A DNA stretch of 64,000 nt from Demequina sp. NBRC 110053 (GCF_002090095.1 NZ_BBRJ01000002.1:482952-546951), one strand, 5' to 3'; shown: positions 42,065 through 55,899, counted from the first letter of the stretch. Translations and numbers: made by a program. The notes: generated by a model from the letters alone, not told the origin.

Positions 42065-42298
42065 GCGGTCCAGGGTAATGGAACGATTCGACATTTTCTA
42101 CCAGCCGGTCAGTACCGTCTCGGCGGTGCCGCAGCGAGAGCGCATCGGCGCTGCGTCCCCGTCACCCGCCCATCGGCGCATGACTGCGGACGGTTCTCGC
42201 AAGGGCGCCAGCACCACGGCCCGGCAGGCGCCGGCTTCAGGCGTGTCACGCCACCGTACCCGCAGAACTGCGGCGCCGATGCGGCAGCTGGGCTCCGC

Positions 42299-42994
42299 TC
42301 AGAACAGCCGCGTCGTGGGGTCATCCGCTCCGCGCATCGCGTCGTAGTCGAGGATGACGCACCGAATGCCACGGTCCTGGGCGAGCACGCGCGCCTGCGG
42401 CTTGATCTCCTGCGCGGCGAACACCCCCTCGACGGGACTGAGCAGCGGGTCGCGGTTCATGAGCTCGAGGTAGCGGGTGAGCTGCTCGACGCCGTCGATC
42501 TCGCCGCGACGCTTGATCTCGACCGCCACCGATGCGCCAGTGGGCGACTTCGCGAGGATGTCCACGGGGCCGATGGCCGTCATGAACTCCCTGCGCACGA
42601 GCGTGTGGCCGTCCCCGAGCAGCGCGATCTGGCTCGCGAGCAGCTCCTGCAGGTGCGCCTCGACGCCGTCCTTGACGAGGCCGGGATCGACGCCGAGCTC
42701 ATGCTCGGTGTCAGCGAGCACCTCATGCAGCTCGATCTCGAGGCGATCGTCAGTCTTGTCATGCTGGACGGTCCACACCTGGGTGACTCCCGCCTCGGCC
42801 TGCTCTGTGGTCGGCGCGACCTCGCGCGTCGTGCACGGCGGGCTCATCCAGTTGAGCGGCTTGTACGAGCCGCCGTCAGAGTGCAGCAGCACGGATCCGT
42901 CGGCCTTGACCATGATGGCCCTGATCGCGAGAGGAAGATGCGCGCTGAGCCGCCCGGAGTACCGGGCGGCGCAGCGCGCGATGACGACGCGCAC
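42299..42994 (-). CDS. nucS: Mismatch-specific endonuclease NucS (EndoMS)
   Basis: NucS cuts both strands at mismatches and replaces MutS/MutL in actinobacteria. 231 residues: N-terminal dimerisation/DNA-binding domain ([36 protein letters not shown]), then the RecB-like nuclease with [36 protein letters not shown], which contains the D...ExK catalytic set. The C terminus is [23 protein letters not shown], and the tail TTRLF suits the sliding-clamp-binding motif. The GTG start lies 6 bp after atpC, placing it at the end of the ATP synthase operon, as in mycobacteria. Confidence 0.95.
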   Translation of the reverse strand: MRVVIARCAARYSGRLSAHLPLAIRAIMVKADGSVLLHSDGGSYKPLNWMSPPCTTREVAPTTEQAEAGVTQVWTVQHDKTDDRLEIELHEVLADTEHELGVDPGLVKDGVEAHLQELLASQIALLGDGHTLVRREFMTAIGPVDILAKSPTGASVAVEIKRRGEIDGVEQLTRYLELMNRDPLLSPVEGVFAAQEIKPQARVLAQDRGIRCVILDYDAMRGADDPTTRLF

Positions 42995-43000
42995 GAGCGG

Positions 43001-43267
43001 TCAGCCCTCGTCGGACTCCGCCGGCGTGCAGCCGATGGTGATCACGTTGTGGTCGAAGGACACGAAGCCCTGCTCGATCGCGAACTCGTGCGTCTGACTG
43101 CCCTCGCGGACACGCACGGTGCCCGCCCTGAGCAGCGCGAGCACGGGCTCGTGGTTCGCGAGCAGCCCGATCTCACCCTCGACGGAGGGCGCGATCACGC
43201 GGTCGGCGGTCCCTGACCACAGGGTGCGGTCCTGGGCGACGACGTCGACGGTGAGGGCTCCGGCCAT
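43001..43267 (-). CDS. atpC: ATP synthase F1 epsilon subunit
   Basis: 88 residues: only the N-terminal beta-sandwich (LTVDVVAQDRTLWSGTADRVIAPSVEGEIGLLANHEPVLALL), without the C-terminal inhibitory helical hairpin found in E. coli epsilon. Short epsilons are common in actinobacteria. It links the central stalk to the c-ring. It starts 2 bp after the atpD stop. Confidence 0.95.
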   Translation of the reverse strand: MAGALTVDVVAQDRTLWSGTADRVIAPSVEGEIGLLANHEPVLALLRAGTVRVREGSQTHEFAIEQGFVSFDHNVITIGCTPAESDEG

Positions 43268-43269
43268 GA

Positions 43270-45689
<2,420 letters not shown>

Positions 45690-45695
45690 CGGTCC

Positions 45696-47330
45696 CTACT
45701 TCTTCTTCTTCGCGACGATCTGCTCCTGCTCGGACTCGGCGTCGCCGCCGCCCTCGATCGCCGCATCCGTCGTCAGCTCGGCGCCCTCCGAGGCGAGGAA
45801 CGTCGACAGGTAGTCGTCGACGGCGCTCTCGAGTGCCGCCTCGGTCTCGTCCGTGAGCTTGCCGGACTCGGCGATGTCGGTGAGCACCGACGTCGAGCGG
45901 CGCAGGTGGTCGAGGAGCTCGCGCTCGAAGCGCAGCACGTCCGCCACCGCGACCTTGTCCAGCTTGCCCTTGGTGCCCGCCCAGATCGAGACGACCTGCT
46001 CCTCGACCGGGTAGGGCGAGTACTGGGGCTGCTTGAGCAGCTCCATGAGGCGCGCGCCTCGCGTCAGCTGCTGGCGCGAGGCCGCATCGAGGTCGGACGC
46101 GAACATCGCGAATGCCTCGAGAGAGCGGTACTGCGCGAGGTCGATCTTGAGCGTTCCGGAGACCGACTTCATCGCCTTGACCTGGGCAGAGCCACCGACG
46201 CGCGACACCGAGATGCCGACGTCGATCGCGGGACGCTGGTTGGCGTTGAACAGGTCGGACTGCAGGAAGATCTGGCCGTCAGTGATCGAGATGACGTTGG
46301 TCGGAATGTACGCCGACACGTCGTTCGCCTTGGTCTCGATGACGGGCAGGCCGGTCATCGATCCGGCGCCCATGTCGTCCGAGAGCTTCGCGCAGCGCTC
46401 GAGCAGGCGGGAGTGCAGGTAGAAGACGTCGCCGGGGTACGCCTCGCGGCCCGGCGGGCGGCGCAGCAGCAGCGACACGGCGCGGTAGGCCTCGGCCTGC
46501 TTCGACAGGTCGTCGAAGATGATCAGGACGTGCTTGCTGTCGTACATCCAGTGCTGGCCGATGGCCGATCCGGTGTACGGCGCGAGGTACTTGAAGCCCG
46601 CAGGGTCCGAGGCGGGGGCAGCGACGATCGTCGTGTACTCGAGCGCTCCGGCCTCCTCCAAGGCGCCACGCACGGACGCGATGGTCGAGCCCTTCTGGCC
46701 GATCGCCACGTAGATGCAGCGCACCTGCTTCTCGGGGTCGCCGGTCTCCCAGTTCGCCTTCTGATTGATGATCGTGTCGATCGCGATCGCGGTCTTGCCG
46801 GTCTGGCGGTCGCCGATGATCAGCTGGCGCTGGCCGCGGCCGATCGGGATCATCGCGTCGATCGACTTGAGGCCGGTCTGGAGGGGCTCGTGCACCGACT
46901 TGCGCTGCATGACGCCAGGAGCCTGGAGCTCGAGCGCGCGGCGCGAGTCCGTCTCGATGTCTCCCAGGCCGTCCACGGGATTGCCCAGCGGGTCGACGAC
47001 GCGGCCGAGGTATCCGTCGCCCACGGCGACGGAGAGGACCTCACCCGTGCGGTGGACCTCCTGGCCCTCCTCGATGCCGGTGAACTCGCCGAGGACCACG
47101 ACGCCGATCTCGCGGACGTCGAGGTTGAGCGCGAGGCCCAGCGTGCCGTCCTCGAAGCGCAGCAGCTCGTTGGCCATGCAGCCCGGCAGGCCCTCGACCT
47201 GCGCGATGCCGTCGGCAGCGAGGACCACGCGGCCCGTCTCCTCGCGCACGACGCCCGAGGGCTCGTACGACTTCACGTAGCTGTCGAGCGCGTCCCGGAT
47301 TGCCTCGGGACTGATCGTCAGGTCAGCCAT
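45696..47330 (-). CDS. atpA: ATP synthase F1 alpha subunit
   Basis: 544 residues. N-terminal [18 protein letters not shown], non-catalytic nucleotide site with Walker [47 protein letters not shown], and the arginine-finger region [16 protein letters not shown]. The tail is extended with acidic and Lys-rich residues ([18 protein letters not shown]), as in other actinobacteria. Confidence 0.97.
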   Translation of the reverse strand: MADLTISPEAIRDALDSYVKSYEPSGVVREETGRVVLAADGIAQVEGLPGCMANELLRFEDGTLGLALNLDVREIGVVVLGEFTGIEEGQEVHRTGEVLSVAVGDGYLGRVVDPLGNPVDGLGDIETDSRRALELQAPGVMQRKSVHEPLQTGLKSIDAMIPIGRGQRQLIIGDRQTGKTAIAIDTIINQKANWETGDPEKQVRCIYVAIGQKGSTIASVRGALEEAGALEYTTIVAAPASDPAGFKYLAPYTGSAIGQHWMYDSKHVLIIFDDLSKQAEAYRAVSLLLRRPPGREAYPGDVFYLHSRLLERCAKLSDDMGAGSMTGLPVIETKANDVSAYIPTNVISITDGQIFLQSDLFNANQRPAIDVGISVSRVGGSAQVKAMKSVSGTLKIDLAQYRSLEAFAMFASDLDAASRQQLTRGARLMELLKQPQYSPYPVEEQVVSIWAGTKGKLDKVAVADVLRFERELLDHLRRSTSVLTDIAESGKLTDETEAALESAVDDYLSTFLASEGAELTTDAAIEGGGDAESEQEQIVAKKKK

Positions 47331-47379
47331 GTCTCTTCTCTCCTGTCACTTCCGCGTCGGACGCGGGTGTTGGTCTTCG

Positions 47380-48192
47380 CTAGCCGACGAGTCGTCGTCG
47401 TGCCTCGTCGAGCCGGCCGAGGACAGTGCCGTCCACCACCTCTGACCCGACCTGAACTCGGATGCCGCCCAGGACCTCGGGGTCCACGGCGACGTTGATC
47501 TGCATCTCACGGCCGTACGCATCCTCGAGGATGCCGGCGAGCCGCTGTCGCTGTGCTGCGCTCAGCTCCACGGCGGCCGTCACGTTCGCGACGGAACGAC
47601 CCCGGCGGTCGGCCGCCAGCTCGAGCAGGGCGTTGATCGCGGGGATGAGCCGGCGACCGCGCGGCACGCCGACCACGCGCGTGAGCAGCGCGTGGGTGGT
47701 CGGGTGCAGCTTGCCGCCGAGCGTCGCCTCGAGCAGGGCGAGCCGCTGCTCCTTGGACGCGGAGCGGTTGCTCATCGCCACCAGCAGGTCCCGCTCGGCG
47801 GTGAGGATCCGCTCCACGCGGAACAGCTCCTCCTCGACCGCCTCGAGCGTGCCGGCGTTCTCCGCGTGGGCGAAGAGTGCGAGCTCGCCCGCGTCGTCGA
47901 TCGACTCCGCGAGGTCAGCCTCCTCCGACCATCGGCCGGAGGCGAACGCGGTCACCGCGTCCACCGTGCGCGGGTCGAGAGAGCCGAACAGCTGCTTCAC
48001 CAGCGAGGCCTTGTCCGTCCCTGGCCGCGCCGGGTCCGTCAGGGCGCGCCGCAGCGATCCCGACGAGTCCAGGGCGTCGACCACGGCGAACAGCTGCTCG
48101 GCGAGCACGATGCCGTCCTTGCCCGCCGCCGTGGCCACGGGGTCGAACTGGCGCATCGCATCGTCGCGCGATGCCTGGCTGGTTCCGCGCAT
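47380..48192 (-). CDS. atpH: ATP synthase F1 delta subunit (long actinobacterial form)
   Basis: 270 residues, against ~180 in E. coli; the long form is usual in actinobacteria. N-terminal helical part (DDAMRQFDPVATAAGKDGIVLAEQLFAVVDALDSSGSLRRALTDPARPGTDKASLVKQLFG) and the C-terminal signature TAAVELSAAQRQRLAGILEDAYGREMQINVAVDPEVLGGIRVQVGSEVVDGTVLGRLDEARRRL are clear. It joins F1 to the peripheral stalk. Confidence 0.95.
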   Translation of the reverse strand: MRGTSQASRDDAMRQFDPVATAAGKDGIVLAEQLFAVVDALDSSGSLRRALTDPARPGTDKASLVKQLFGSLDPRTVDAVTAFASGRWSEEADLAESIDDAGELALFAHAENAGTLEAVEEELFRVERILTAERDLLVAMSNRSASKEQRLALLEATLGGKLHPTTHALLTRVVGVPRGRRLIPAINALLELAADRRGRSVANVTAAVELSAAQRQRLAGILEDAYGREMQINVAVDPEVLGGIRVQVGSEVVDGTVLGRLDEARRRLVG

Positions 48193-48197
48193 CGGCT

Positions 48198-49929
<1,732 letters not shown>

Positions 49930-50000
49930 AGAAGTCTCTCCAGGGGTTAGAGCTGGCGCGGGGCGAAGGGCCCGGCGCGCCGTTACCTTGATGCCCCAGA

Positions 50001-50030
50001 ATCCTAACGTAGTCAGGGGGGTCTGACGAA
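50001..50030 (-). promoter_or_regulatory. Possible atpB promoter
   Basis: On the minus strand TTCGTC, 18 bp, TAGGAT; predicted start near 49994, about 65 nt before the atpB ATG. The -35 is weak. Confidence 0.4.
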
Positions 50031-50043
50031 CGCGAGCGACGAT

Positions 50044-50466
50044 TTATTCGTCGTTCTCGCGCGCGCTCGTATCCACGTAGGGAATGCGCGCGCTCCTGAT
50101 CACCCAGAAGTCCACGACGAGCGTGCCCAGCACCCCCGCGACGGCGAATCCCGCGAACAGCTCACGATGGAACCCCTCGACGTCCTGGAGCACCAGCAGG
50201 GCGACGATGATGATGAGCATCTTGACCAGCCACGAGCCCCCCAGGATCGCCGCCATGATGTGCGGCTCGCGGTCATGGCCGATCACCATCGCTACCTGCG
50301 TCGTGATGCCGGCGAGCGCCGCGACGAGCACCCCGATCTCCGCGGCCACGAGCCCTGCGGTGCCGCCCACCACGAGCCCGACGGGCACGGCGATGATCGC
50401 GAGGGCGACCACGAGGATCGCGGTGAAGCGCAGCGCCTTGCGGTAGGTGGTGGACTCGGCGGTCAT
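50044..50466 (-). CDS. atpI: AtpI-like membrane protein
   Basis: 140 residues with four membrane helices (LRFTAILVVALAIIAVPVGLVVG, GLVAAEIGVLVAALAGITTQVAM, IMAAILGGSWLVKMLIIIVALLVL, LFAGFAVAGVLGTLVVDFWVI). Position directly before atpB matches AtpI, which assists c-ring assembly or Mg2+ handling; sequence similarity to E. coli AtpI is weak, so this rests mainly on synteny. Its ATG overlaps the wecA stop by four bases. Confidence 0.8.
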   Translation of the reverse strand: MTAESTTYRKALRFTAILVVALAIIAVPVGLVVGGTAGLVAAEIGVLVAALAGITTQVAMVIGHDREPHIMAAILGGSWLVKMLIIIVALLVLQDVEGFHRELFAGFAVAGVLGTLVVDFWVIRSARIPYVDTSARENDE

Positions 50467-51722
50467 GGTCGCTCCTTGGTGCCGGCCGATGCGCGCGCTG
50501 GGCTGGCATCGGCCGTGTCGGTCGGGTGGTGGTCGTCACGATGGTCGGCGCTGTCGTCGTTCCGGTGGTGGCCTTCCGGGGTGATCCGCTGCAGGGGCCT
50601 CGCGTGGTCACCCGCCGAGCGCCAGCCGCGCGACAGGCGTCGCCTCAGCGCCGGGGAGAAGGTCACGAGGCAGGCTGCGATCACGCCGGTGCCGACCAGC
50701 ACCAGGGACTGCTCCCACGGCAGGAACACCAGCGACACCGTGCCGAATGACAGCACCGCCGTCCAGACGTAGAGCACGCCAACGGCCCAGCGGTGGGAGT
50801 GACCGGCGCGCAGCAGCACGTGGTGCAGATGGTGCGCATCGGGCATGAAGGGCGACTGGCCCTTGAGGAGGCGCCGCACCACCGCGAGCGTCATGTCGAT
50901 CAGCGGCACGGCGACCACCATGAGCGGCAGCACGATGGGGATGAAGGCGGGGATGCGCTCGCGTTCGGAGACCACGGTCGGGTCGATCTGGCCGGTCACG
51001 ACGATCGCCGCGCCCGCGATGGTGAGCCCGAGCACCATCGATCCGGAGTCTCCCATGAAGATGCGCGCGGGGTGGAGGTTGTGCGGCAGGAATCCGATGC
51101 ACGCCCCGACCAGCACCGCCAGGATGAGCGACGCGAGCGACGAGTAGTCCCCCGGCGATGCGGATCGTGCGAGCACGTACGTGTACGTCAGGAAGGCAGC
51201 TCCGCCGATCGCCACCATGCCGGCAGCCAGCCCGTCGAGTCCGTCGACGAAGTTGACCGCATTCATCGCGACCACCACGACGATGACGGTCGCGGCGAGG
51301 GACAGGTACGAGCTGCCGATGGTGAGGCCCGCGATCGGCACCGTCACGAGCTGCACGCCGCCCCACGCCATGACGAGAGCGGCGAGCACCTGGCCGGCCA
51401 GCTTCGCCATCCAGTCGAGGTCCCAGATGTCATCGGCCATGCCCAGGGCGCACACGATCGCGGCTCCCGCGAGCACGCCCCACACTGCCCCCGAGTTCTC
51501 GAACACGGGCGCGAGGAAGGGCACATTGGGAGCGATCACGATGCCCGCGGCGAGCCCCAGGAACATCGCGATGCCGCCCAGCCGCGCGGTGGGCAGCTTG
51601 TGGACGTCCCGGTCTCTGACCGCGGTCACCGCTCCTGCCCTGAAAGCGAGGTGGCGCATGGCCGGGGTCGCGGCGTACGCCATGAGGGCGGCGACCGCGA
51701 GCAGGGTCAGATAGACCTTCAC
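50463..51722 (-). CDS. wecA: Undecaprenyl-phosphate sugar-1-phosphate transferase (WecA/Rfe-like)
   Basis: 419 residues, about eleven membrane helices. Signature acidic motifs of the MraY/WecA family are present: CALGMADDIWDLDWMAK, MNAVNFVDGLDGLAAGM, IFMGDSGSMVLGL and the basic cytoplasmic DAHHLHHVLLRAGHSHR loop. It starts wall-polymer synthesis by moving GlcNAc-1-P (or similar) from UDP-sugar to undecaprenyl phosphate. The tail beyond ~375 is His/Asp-rich and disordered. GTG start overlapping the tsaC stop (GTGA). Homologous to Rv1302. Confidence 0.93.
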   Translation of the reverse strand: MKVYLTLLAVAALMAYAATPAMRHLAFRAGAVTAVRDRDVHKLPTARLGGIAMFLGLAAGIVIAPNVPFLAPVFENSGAVWGVLAGAAIVCALGMADDIWDLDWMAKLAGQVLAALVMAWGGVQLVTVPIAGLTIGSSYLSLAATVIVVVVAMNAVNFVDGLDGLAAGMVAIGGAAFLTYTYVLARSASPGDYSSLASLILAVLVGACIGFLPHNLHPARIFMGDSGSMVLGLTIAGAAIVVTGQIDPTVVSERERIPAFIPIVLPLMVVAVPLIDMTLAVVRRLLKGQSPFMPDAHHLHHVLLRAGHSHRWAVGVLYVWTAVLSFGTVSLVFLPWEQSLVLVGTGVIAACLVTFSPALRRRLSRGWRSAGDHARPLQRITPEGHHRNDDSADHRDDHHPTDTADASPARASAGTKERP

Positions 51723-52393
51723 CCGCTGGTTCCCGGGGCAACGCCGGGCTCCGGCGCGAAGGCCGCGGCGCCCACGATCTCGACCAGCCGCTCGCGGCTC
51801 ACTCCCCCGTCGCGCACCACGCGAAGACCGGCGGCGTCGGTCGCGTCGACGATCGTCGACGCCGTCCCGAGGGGACTGTCGCCGCCGTCCAGATAGACGG
51901 CGACCGCATCGCCCAGCTGCGCACGCGCATCGTCCGCGCTGATGGCGGCCGGCTCGCCCGTCCTGTTCGCGCTGGTCACCGCGAGCGGGCCCGTGCGGCG
52001 CAGCAGCGCGAGGGCCGCCTCGTGATCAGGCATCCGCAACGCGACGGTGCCGTGGGTGTCGCCCAGATCCCACGCGAGGGACGGCTGGGCATGGACGATC
52101 ACCGTGAGCGCGCCCGGCCACAGCTGCTCCATGAGCGCGCGCGCGGCGCCGGGCACGTCGCGCGCGAGGCCGTCGACCGTGCGGACGTCCGGGATCAGCA
52201 CCGGCGGCGGCATCTGCCGACCCCTGCCCTTGGCGGCGAGCACGGCGGCCACGGCGGTCGCATTGAACGCGTCAGCGCCCACTCCGTACACGGTGTCGGT
52301 CGGGAGCACCACCACTGCACCGCGCTGCACCGCGTCGACGGCGGCGTCGAGGCTCGGGCCCCACGTCGCGGGGTCGAAGCACGGGTAGATCAC
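51719..52393 (-). CDS. tsaC: L-threonylcarbamoyladenylate synthase (TsaC/Sua5/YrdC)
   Basis: The enzyme makes threonylcarbamoyl-AMP for t6A37 of tRNA. 224 residues from GTG at 52393 (VIYPCFDPATWGPSLDAAVDAVQRGAVVVLPTDTVYGVGADAFN); an earlier GTG at 52420 overlaps prmC by 14 bp. KGRG-like KGRGRQMPPPVLIPD, LWPGALTVIVHA, VALRMPDHEAALALLRRTGPLAVTSANRTGEPA are the family blocks. No Sua5 C-terminal domain is present, so it is the short TsaC form. Confidence 0.93.
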   Translation of the reverse strand: MIYPCFDPATWGPSLDAAVDAVQRGAVVVLPTDTVYGVGADAFNATAVAAVLAAKGRGRQMPPPVLIPDVRTVDGLARDVPGAARALMEQLWPGALTVIVHAQPSLAWDLGDTHGTVALRMPDHEAALALLRRTGPLAVTSANRTGEPAAISADDARAQLGDAVAVYLDGGDSPLGTASTIVDATDAAGLRVVRDGGVSRERLVEIVGAAAFAPEPGVAPGTSG

Positions 52394-52406
52394 AGGGACA
52401 AGTGTG

Positions 52407-53303
52407 TCAGACGCCCACACGAGTCGCGATCAGCATGCGGTCACGTCCGGTCAGGTCCTGCTCCGTGCGCGCGTCCGCCCAGAACTCCGAGCGCTCCACG
52501 AAGGCGCGCAGGGCCGGGCCCTGGTCGTCGGCGTGCTCCATGATGAGCCTGCCGCCGATGCGCAGCAGGCGCGCGGCCTCATCGATGATGGCGCGCGGGA
52601 TCTGGAGGCCGTCCGCGCCCATCCCGTAGAGCGCCTCCGGCGGGTCGAAGTCACGCACCTCCGGGTCGCGCGGCACGCCGTCCGGCGGGATGTACGGGGG
52701 GTTGGTCACGACCACGTCGGCACAGCCGTCGAACAGGTGCAGGCAGCGGCGCGCATCGCCCAGCACGGTGCGCACGCGGGGCCGGACATCGGCCGGCAGG
52801 GAGCGTGCGTTGAGGCGCAGGTAGACCTGCGCGCCCTCGCTCATCTCGACCAGCGTGACCTCCGCGTTGTCGACCTCGCTCGCCACCGCCAGCCCGATGG
52901 CGCCGGAGCCGGCGCACAGGTCGGTGACCCGCACCTTGCCGTCGCGATTCGGGGACGACGCCCGCGCCGCGTCGATCGCGGCCTGCGCCACGACCTCCGT
53001 CTCGGGCCTGGGAATGAACACGCCGTCGCCCACCTGCAGGGTGAGATCCCTGAAGTGCGCCTTGCCAGTGATGTGCTGGAGCGGCTCGCGGCTCATGCGC
53101 CGCTCGACCCGTGCCTCGAGGAGGTCCAGGTCCAGCGGGTTCTCCGGCCAGTGATCGTCCCTCGCCGCGGCGGTGCGCACGCGGCCCGGCTCCCAGCCGA
53201 ACGTGTGAGCCATGAGGGCCACCGCATCGGCCTCAGGAGAGGGGACCCCTGCCTCGGAGAGCCTGCGAGTGATGTCCTTGAGTCGAGCGCCGACGGATGG
53301 CAC
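52407..53303 (-). CDS. prmC: Release factor glutamine methyltransferase PrmC
   Basis: PrmC methylates the Gln of the GGQ motif in RF1/RF2. 298 residues: helical N-terminal domain (VGARLKDITRRLSEAGVPSPEADAVALM), then a Rossmann SAM domain with IPRPETE, VTDLCAGSGAIGLAVAS (SAM loop) and catalytic VVTNPPYIP. GTG start overlapping the prfA stop by one base (TAGTG), so enzyme and substrate are coupled. Confidence 0.96.
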   Translation of the reverse strand: MPSVGARLKDITRRLSEAGVPSPEADAVALMAHTFGWEPGRVRTAAARDDHWPENPLDLDLLEARVERRMSREPLQHITGKAHFRDLTLQVGDGVFIPRPETEVVAQAAIDAARASSPNRDGKVRVTDLCAGSGAIGLAVASEVDNAEVTLVEMSEGAQVYLRLNARSLPADVRPRVRTVLGDARRCLHLFDGCADVVVTNPPYIPPDGVPRDPEVRDFDPPEALYGMGADGLQIPRAIIDEAARLLRIGGRLIMEHADDQGPALRAFVERSEFWADARTEQDLTGRDRMLIATRVGV

Positions 53304-54388
53304 TAGGCGTCGGAGGCTTCGAGTCGGGCGGCCTCATCCGCATCGATCGCCGACTGCACGACGGGTCCCAGGTCTCCTGCAAGCACGTGGTCAAGGTTAT
53401 AGGCCTTGTACCCGGTGCGGTGGTCGGCGATGCGATTCTCCGGGAAGTTGTAGGTGCGGATCCGCTCGGAGCGGTCCACGGTGCGCACCTGCGACTTGCG
53501 CAGGTCCTGCGCCTCGGCGGCGGCGGCCTCGCGCTGAGCCGCGAGCAGGCGTGCACGGAGGATGCGCATGGCCGACTCCTTGTTCTGGAGCTGGCTCTTC
53601 TCGTTCTGACAGCTCACGACGATGCCCGTGGGTTCGTGCGTGAGGCGCACGGCGGAGTCGGTGGTGTTGACCGACTGGCCGCCAGGGCCGGAGGAGCGGT
53701 AGACGTCCACGCGCACGTCGTTCATGTCGAGCTCGACCTCCTCGACCTCCTCGACCTCGGGGTAGACGAGCACGCCAGCGGCGGAGGTGTGGATGCGGCC
53801 CTGGGACTCGGTGGCGGGCACGCGCTGGACGCGGTGCACGCCGCCCTCGTACTTCAGGTGGGCCCACACCCCGTCCTCTGGCTCGACGGCGCCCTTGGAC
53901 TTCACAGCGACCGAGATGTCCTTGTAGCCGCCCATGTCGGTCGGGGTCGCCTCGAGCACCTCGGCCTTCCAGCCGCGGGACTCGGCGTACTTGAGGTACA
54001 TCTTCAGCAGGTCGCCCGCGAACAGCGCCGACTCCTCCCCGCCCTCGCCGGACTTGATCTCGAGGATCACGTCCCTGGCGTCGTCGGGGTCGCGCGGGAT
54101 GAGGATGCGGCGCAGCGCCTCGGTCGCATCGGCGGCCGCCTGCTCGAGCGCGGGCACCTCTTCAGCGAAGTCGGGGTCGGCCTCGGCCATCTCCTTGGCG
54201 GCGGCGAGGTCGTCCTGCGCGGCCTCCCAGGCGCGATGCGCGGCGACGACGCGGCCGAGCTCCGCGAACCGACGGCCCAGCTGGCGCGACCGACCGGCGT
54301 CCGAGTGGACGTCGGGGTCGGCGAGCTGGCGCTCGATGTCGGCGTACTCGTCCAGCAGCGGCTGGACGGCGGCGAAGGCTTCGGCCAC
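53303..54388 (-). CDS. prfA: Peptide chain release factor 1
   Basis: 361 residues. The stop-codon-reading PAT tripeptide (191-193, in [17 protein letters not shown]) identifies RF1, for UAA/UAG. The catalytic GGQ is at 236-238 in [18 protein letters not shown]-terminal [16 protein letters not shown] is also standard. GTG start; 33 bp after rpmE. Confidence 0.97.
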   Translation of the reverse strand: MAEAFAAVQPLLDEYADIERQLADPDVHSDAGRSRQLGRRFAELGRVVAAHRAWEAAQDDLAAAKEMAEADPDFAEEVPALEQAAADATEALRRILIPRDPDDARDVILEIKSGEGGEESALFAGDLLKMYLKYAESRGWKAEVLEATPTDMGGYKDISVAVKSKGAVEPEDGVWAHLKYEGGVHRVQRVPATESQGRIHTSAAGVLVYPEVEEVEEVELDMNDVRVDVYRSSGPGGQSVNTTDSAVRLTHEPTGIVVSCQNEKSQLQNKESAMRILRARLLAAQREAAAAEAQDLRKSQVRTVDRSERIRTYNFPENRIADHRTGYKAYNLDHVLAGDLGPVVQSAIDADEAARLEASDA

Positions 54389-54421
54389 GTCGTCGTCGCG
54401 TGAAGTGTGTGGTGTCCGGCG

Positions 54422-54631
54422 TTACTTCTGGTTGCCGTAGCGCTTCTGGAAGCGCGCGACGCGGCCGCCGGTGTCCATGATCTTCTGCTTGCCGGTGTAG
54501 AACGGGTGGCAGGCGGAGCAGACCTCGGCGTGCATGACGCCCTCGGTCACGGTGGACTTGGTCTCGAACGTGTTGCCGCAGGTGCACGTGACCGTGGTAG
54601 TCACGTACTCGGGGTGGATGTCCTTCTTCAT
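54422..54631 (-). CDS. rpmE: Ribosomal protein L31, zinc-binding form
   Basis: 69 residues: [27 protein letters not shown] then [29 protein letters not shown]. The Cys pairs (CTC near 16-18, CSAC near 38-41) make the zinc site of the C+ form. AAGGGAG lies just before the ATG. In other actinobacteria rho lies directly upstream; here 2.8 kb of opposite-strand genes intervene. Confidence 0.97.
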   Translation of the reverse strand: MKKDIHPEYVTTTVTCTCGNTFETKSTVTEGVMHAEVCSACHPFYTGKQKIMDTGGRVARFQKRYGNQK

Positions 54632-54923
54632 GATCTCCCTTTGAGGTGCCTCCGGGTCCGACGGGCAGATCTTGCGAGCGGTGAACCGGATGGCCAGCGA
54701 TCTATTCTGCCATGCCTGTCAAGCCGTCGCCCAATCGCTCACCCAGCACGCGCATCGGCGCTGCTCTCTTTCTCCGGCGCCGTCCCCCGGCGCCGTCGCC
54801 CGACGCGCTGGCAGGTCCTCAGTGCTCATCCGGGGCGAATCTGAGCACTCACGACCTGCTGGCGCGCAGTGGTTCTCCACAGATCCGAGTTCCCGTGCCC
54901 GCGACAGGCGGCGCAATGGTCGG
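54632..54923. other. Intergenic gap between rpmE and the DUF559 gene
   Basis: It holds the divergent control regions of rpmE (minus) and the DUF559-type gene (plus), the short motif GCGCATCGGC (54750-54759), and hairpin repeat copy A. On the minus strand a TTGACA occurs near 54714-54719 but no -10 at good spacing. No RNA gene is seen. Confidence 0.6.
54804..54867. repeat. 65-bp hairpin repeat, copy A
   Basis: Left arm CGCTGGCAGGTCCTCAGTGCTCA and right arm TGAGCACTCACGACCTGCTGGCG pair over about 26 positions with four mismatches around a loop of about 13 nt. It is related to copies B (55836-55899) and C (57237-57302); the shared arm core is CAGGTCsTsAGTGCyCA. It lies about 60 bp upstream of the DUF559-type gene. 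Confidence 0.8.
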
Positions 54924-55853
54924 ATGCCACCTATGCGACCGTCACTCGGACAAGGGCAGCTGGCACCGTTCCTCGCCTCGCACTCGCACGCATTCACACG
55001 GGCCGAGCTCGTCGCTGCCTGGTCCCGCCGTCAGCTTGACGCCGCCCTTGCGAACGGCCTCGCGACGCGACTGCTCACGGGGGTGTACTGCGGCACCTCT
55101 CACGGGAGTGACCCGAGAGTCCGGGGTGAGGCGCTCACGCTCTGGCAGCCACGCGGGGCGCTGACGGGCTCGGGCGCGCTGCACCTCTACGCTCCGCGGC
55201 TACCTGCTCCCCAGCGGATGGACTTCGTCGTGCCGCTCGGGCATCGCCTGCGGCCCCGCCCGTGGGTGAGGTTGCGGCAGACCGGTCCCGTGCGCGCGAC
55301 GATCCTCGCCGGCGGCGTCCCGAGCGTCGAGATGCCTCGCGCACTGCTCGATGCATGGAGATACGCGCCAGCGGCCGAGCGCCGCAACGTGCTGTGGGAG
55401 GCGCTCTGGGCGCGAGTGTGCACGTGGCGCCAATTGTGGCGTGAGCTCGAGCGAACGCCCCAGGTGGCTGGCCGGCGCGACCTGGAGCGGGTGCTCGGAT
55501 GGTTCGCGGAGGGGGCGACCACGCCACTCGAGGTGCGGGCCAGGCATGAGGTGTTCGCCGATGCACGCTTCCGCGAGTTCGAGTGGCAGGTCCCGGTCGC
55601 GCTCCCGCACCGCCGAGCCACGGTCGACATGCTGCATCGGTGCGCGATGGTCGCGGTCGAGCTCGACGGCGACCGGTATCACTCCACGCGCCACGCCCGC
55701 GATGACGATCGCGAGCGCCAGACGGACCTCGTGGCGGCCGGCCTCGTCGTGCTGCGCTTCGGGTGGGCTGACATCACGCAGCGACCGGAGTGGTGCCGTG
55801 AGCGGCTCCTGACCACGGTCGCTGGGCGGCTCGCGTCGCCTGGCAGGTGGTGA
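54924..55853 (+). CDS. AbiEi-like/DUF559 (Vsr-fold) protein
   Basis: 309 residues. N-terminal winged-helix-like part (FLASHSHAFTRAELVAAWSRRQLDAALANGLATRLLTGVYC) is typical of AbiEi antitoxin-type proteins. The C-terminal ~100 residues (ATTPLEVRARHEVFADARFREFEWQVPVALPHRRATVDMLH, VAVELDGDRYHSTRHARDDDRERQTDLVAAGLVVLRFGWADI) form a DUF559 domain of the Vsr/PD-(D/E)xK fold with a D...E-x-D-G core. Relatives are numerous in actinobacteria and of unknown role. It lies on the plus strand inside an otherwise minus-strand conserved cluster. Hairpin copy A is upstream and copy B overlaps its stop codon. A defence, antitoxin or nuclease role is possible but unproven. Confidence 0.8.
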   Translation: MPPMRPSLGQGQLAPFLASHSHAFTRAELVAAWSRRQLDAALANGLATRLLTGVYCGTSHGSDPRVRGEALTLWQPRGALTGSGALHLYAPRLPAPQRMDFVVPLGHRLRPRPWVRLRQTGPVRATILAGGVPSVEMPRALLDAWRYAPAAERRNVLWEALWARVCTWRQLWRELERTPQVAGRRDLERVLGWFAEGATTPLEVRARHEVFADARFREFEWQVPVALPHRRATVDMLHRCAMVAVELDGDRYHSTRHARDDDRERQTDLVAAGLVVLRFGWADITQRPEWCRERLLTTVAGRLASPGRW

Positions 55854-55899
55854 GTGCTCACCTACGCCGATCCTGGGCACTGACGACCTGCCAGCGCGC
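55836..55899. repeat. 65-bp hairpin repeat, copy B
   Basis: Left arm CGCCTGGCAGGTGGTGAGTGCTCA (ending at 55860) covers the DUF559 stop codon (55851-55853); right arm TGGGCACTGACGACCTGCCAGCGCG (55874-55898). Loop about 13 nt. It can act as the terminator of the DUF559 gene. Confidence 0.8.

Noticed and set aside
54672..54923. Upstream extension of the DUF559 protein
   Set aside because: It passes through hairpin copy A and is Ser/Arg/Pro-rich with no domain; the AbiEi-like domain is complete from 54924.
54632..54923. Possible tRNA or small RNA gene in the rpmE gap
   Set aside because: No cloverleaf, TPsiC-like GTTCGAATC or CCA end could be found; the visible structure is the hairpin repeat.
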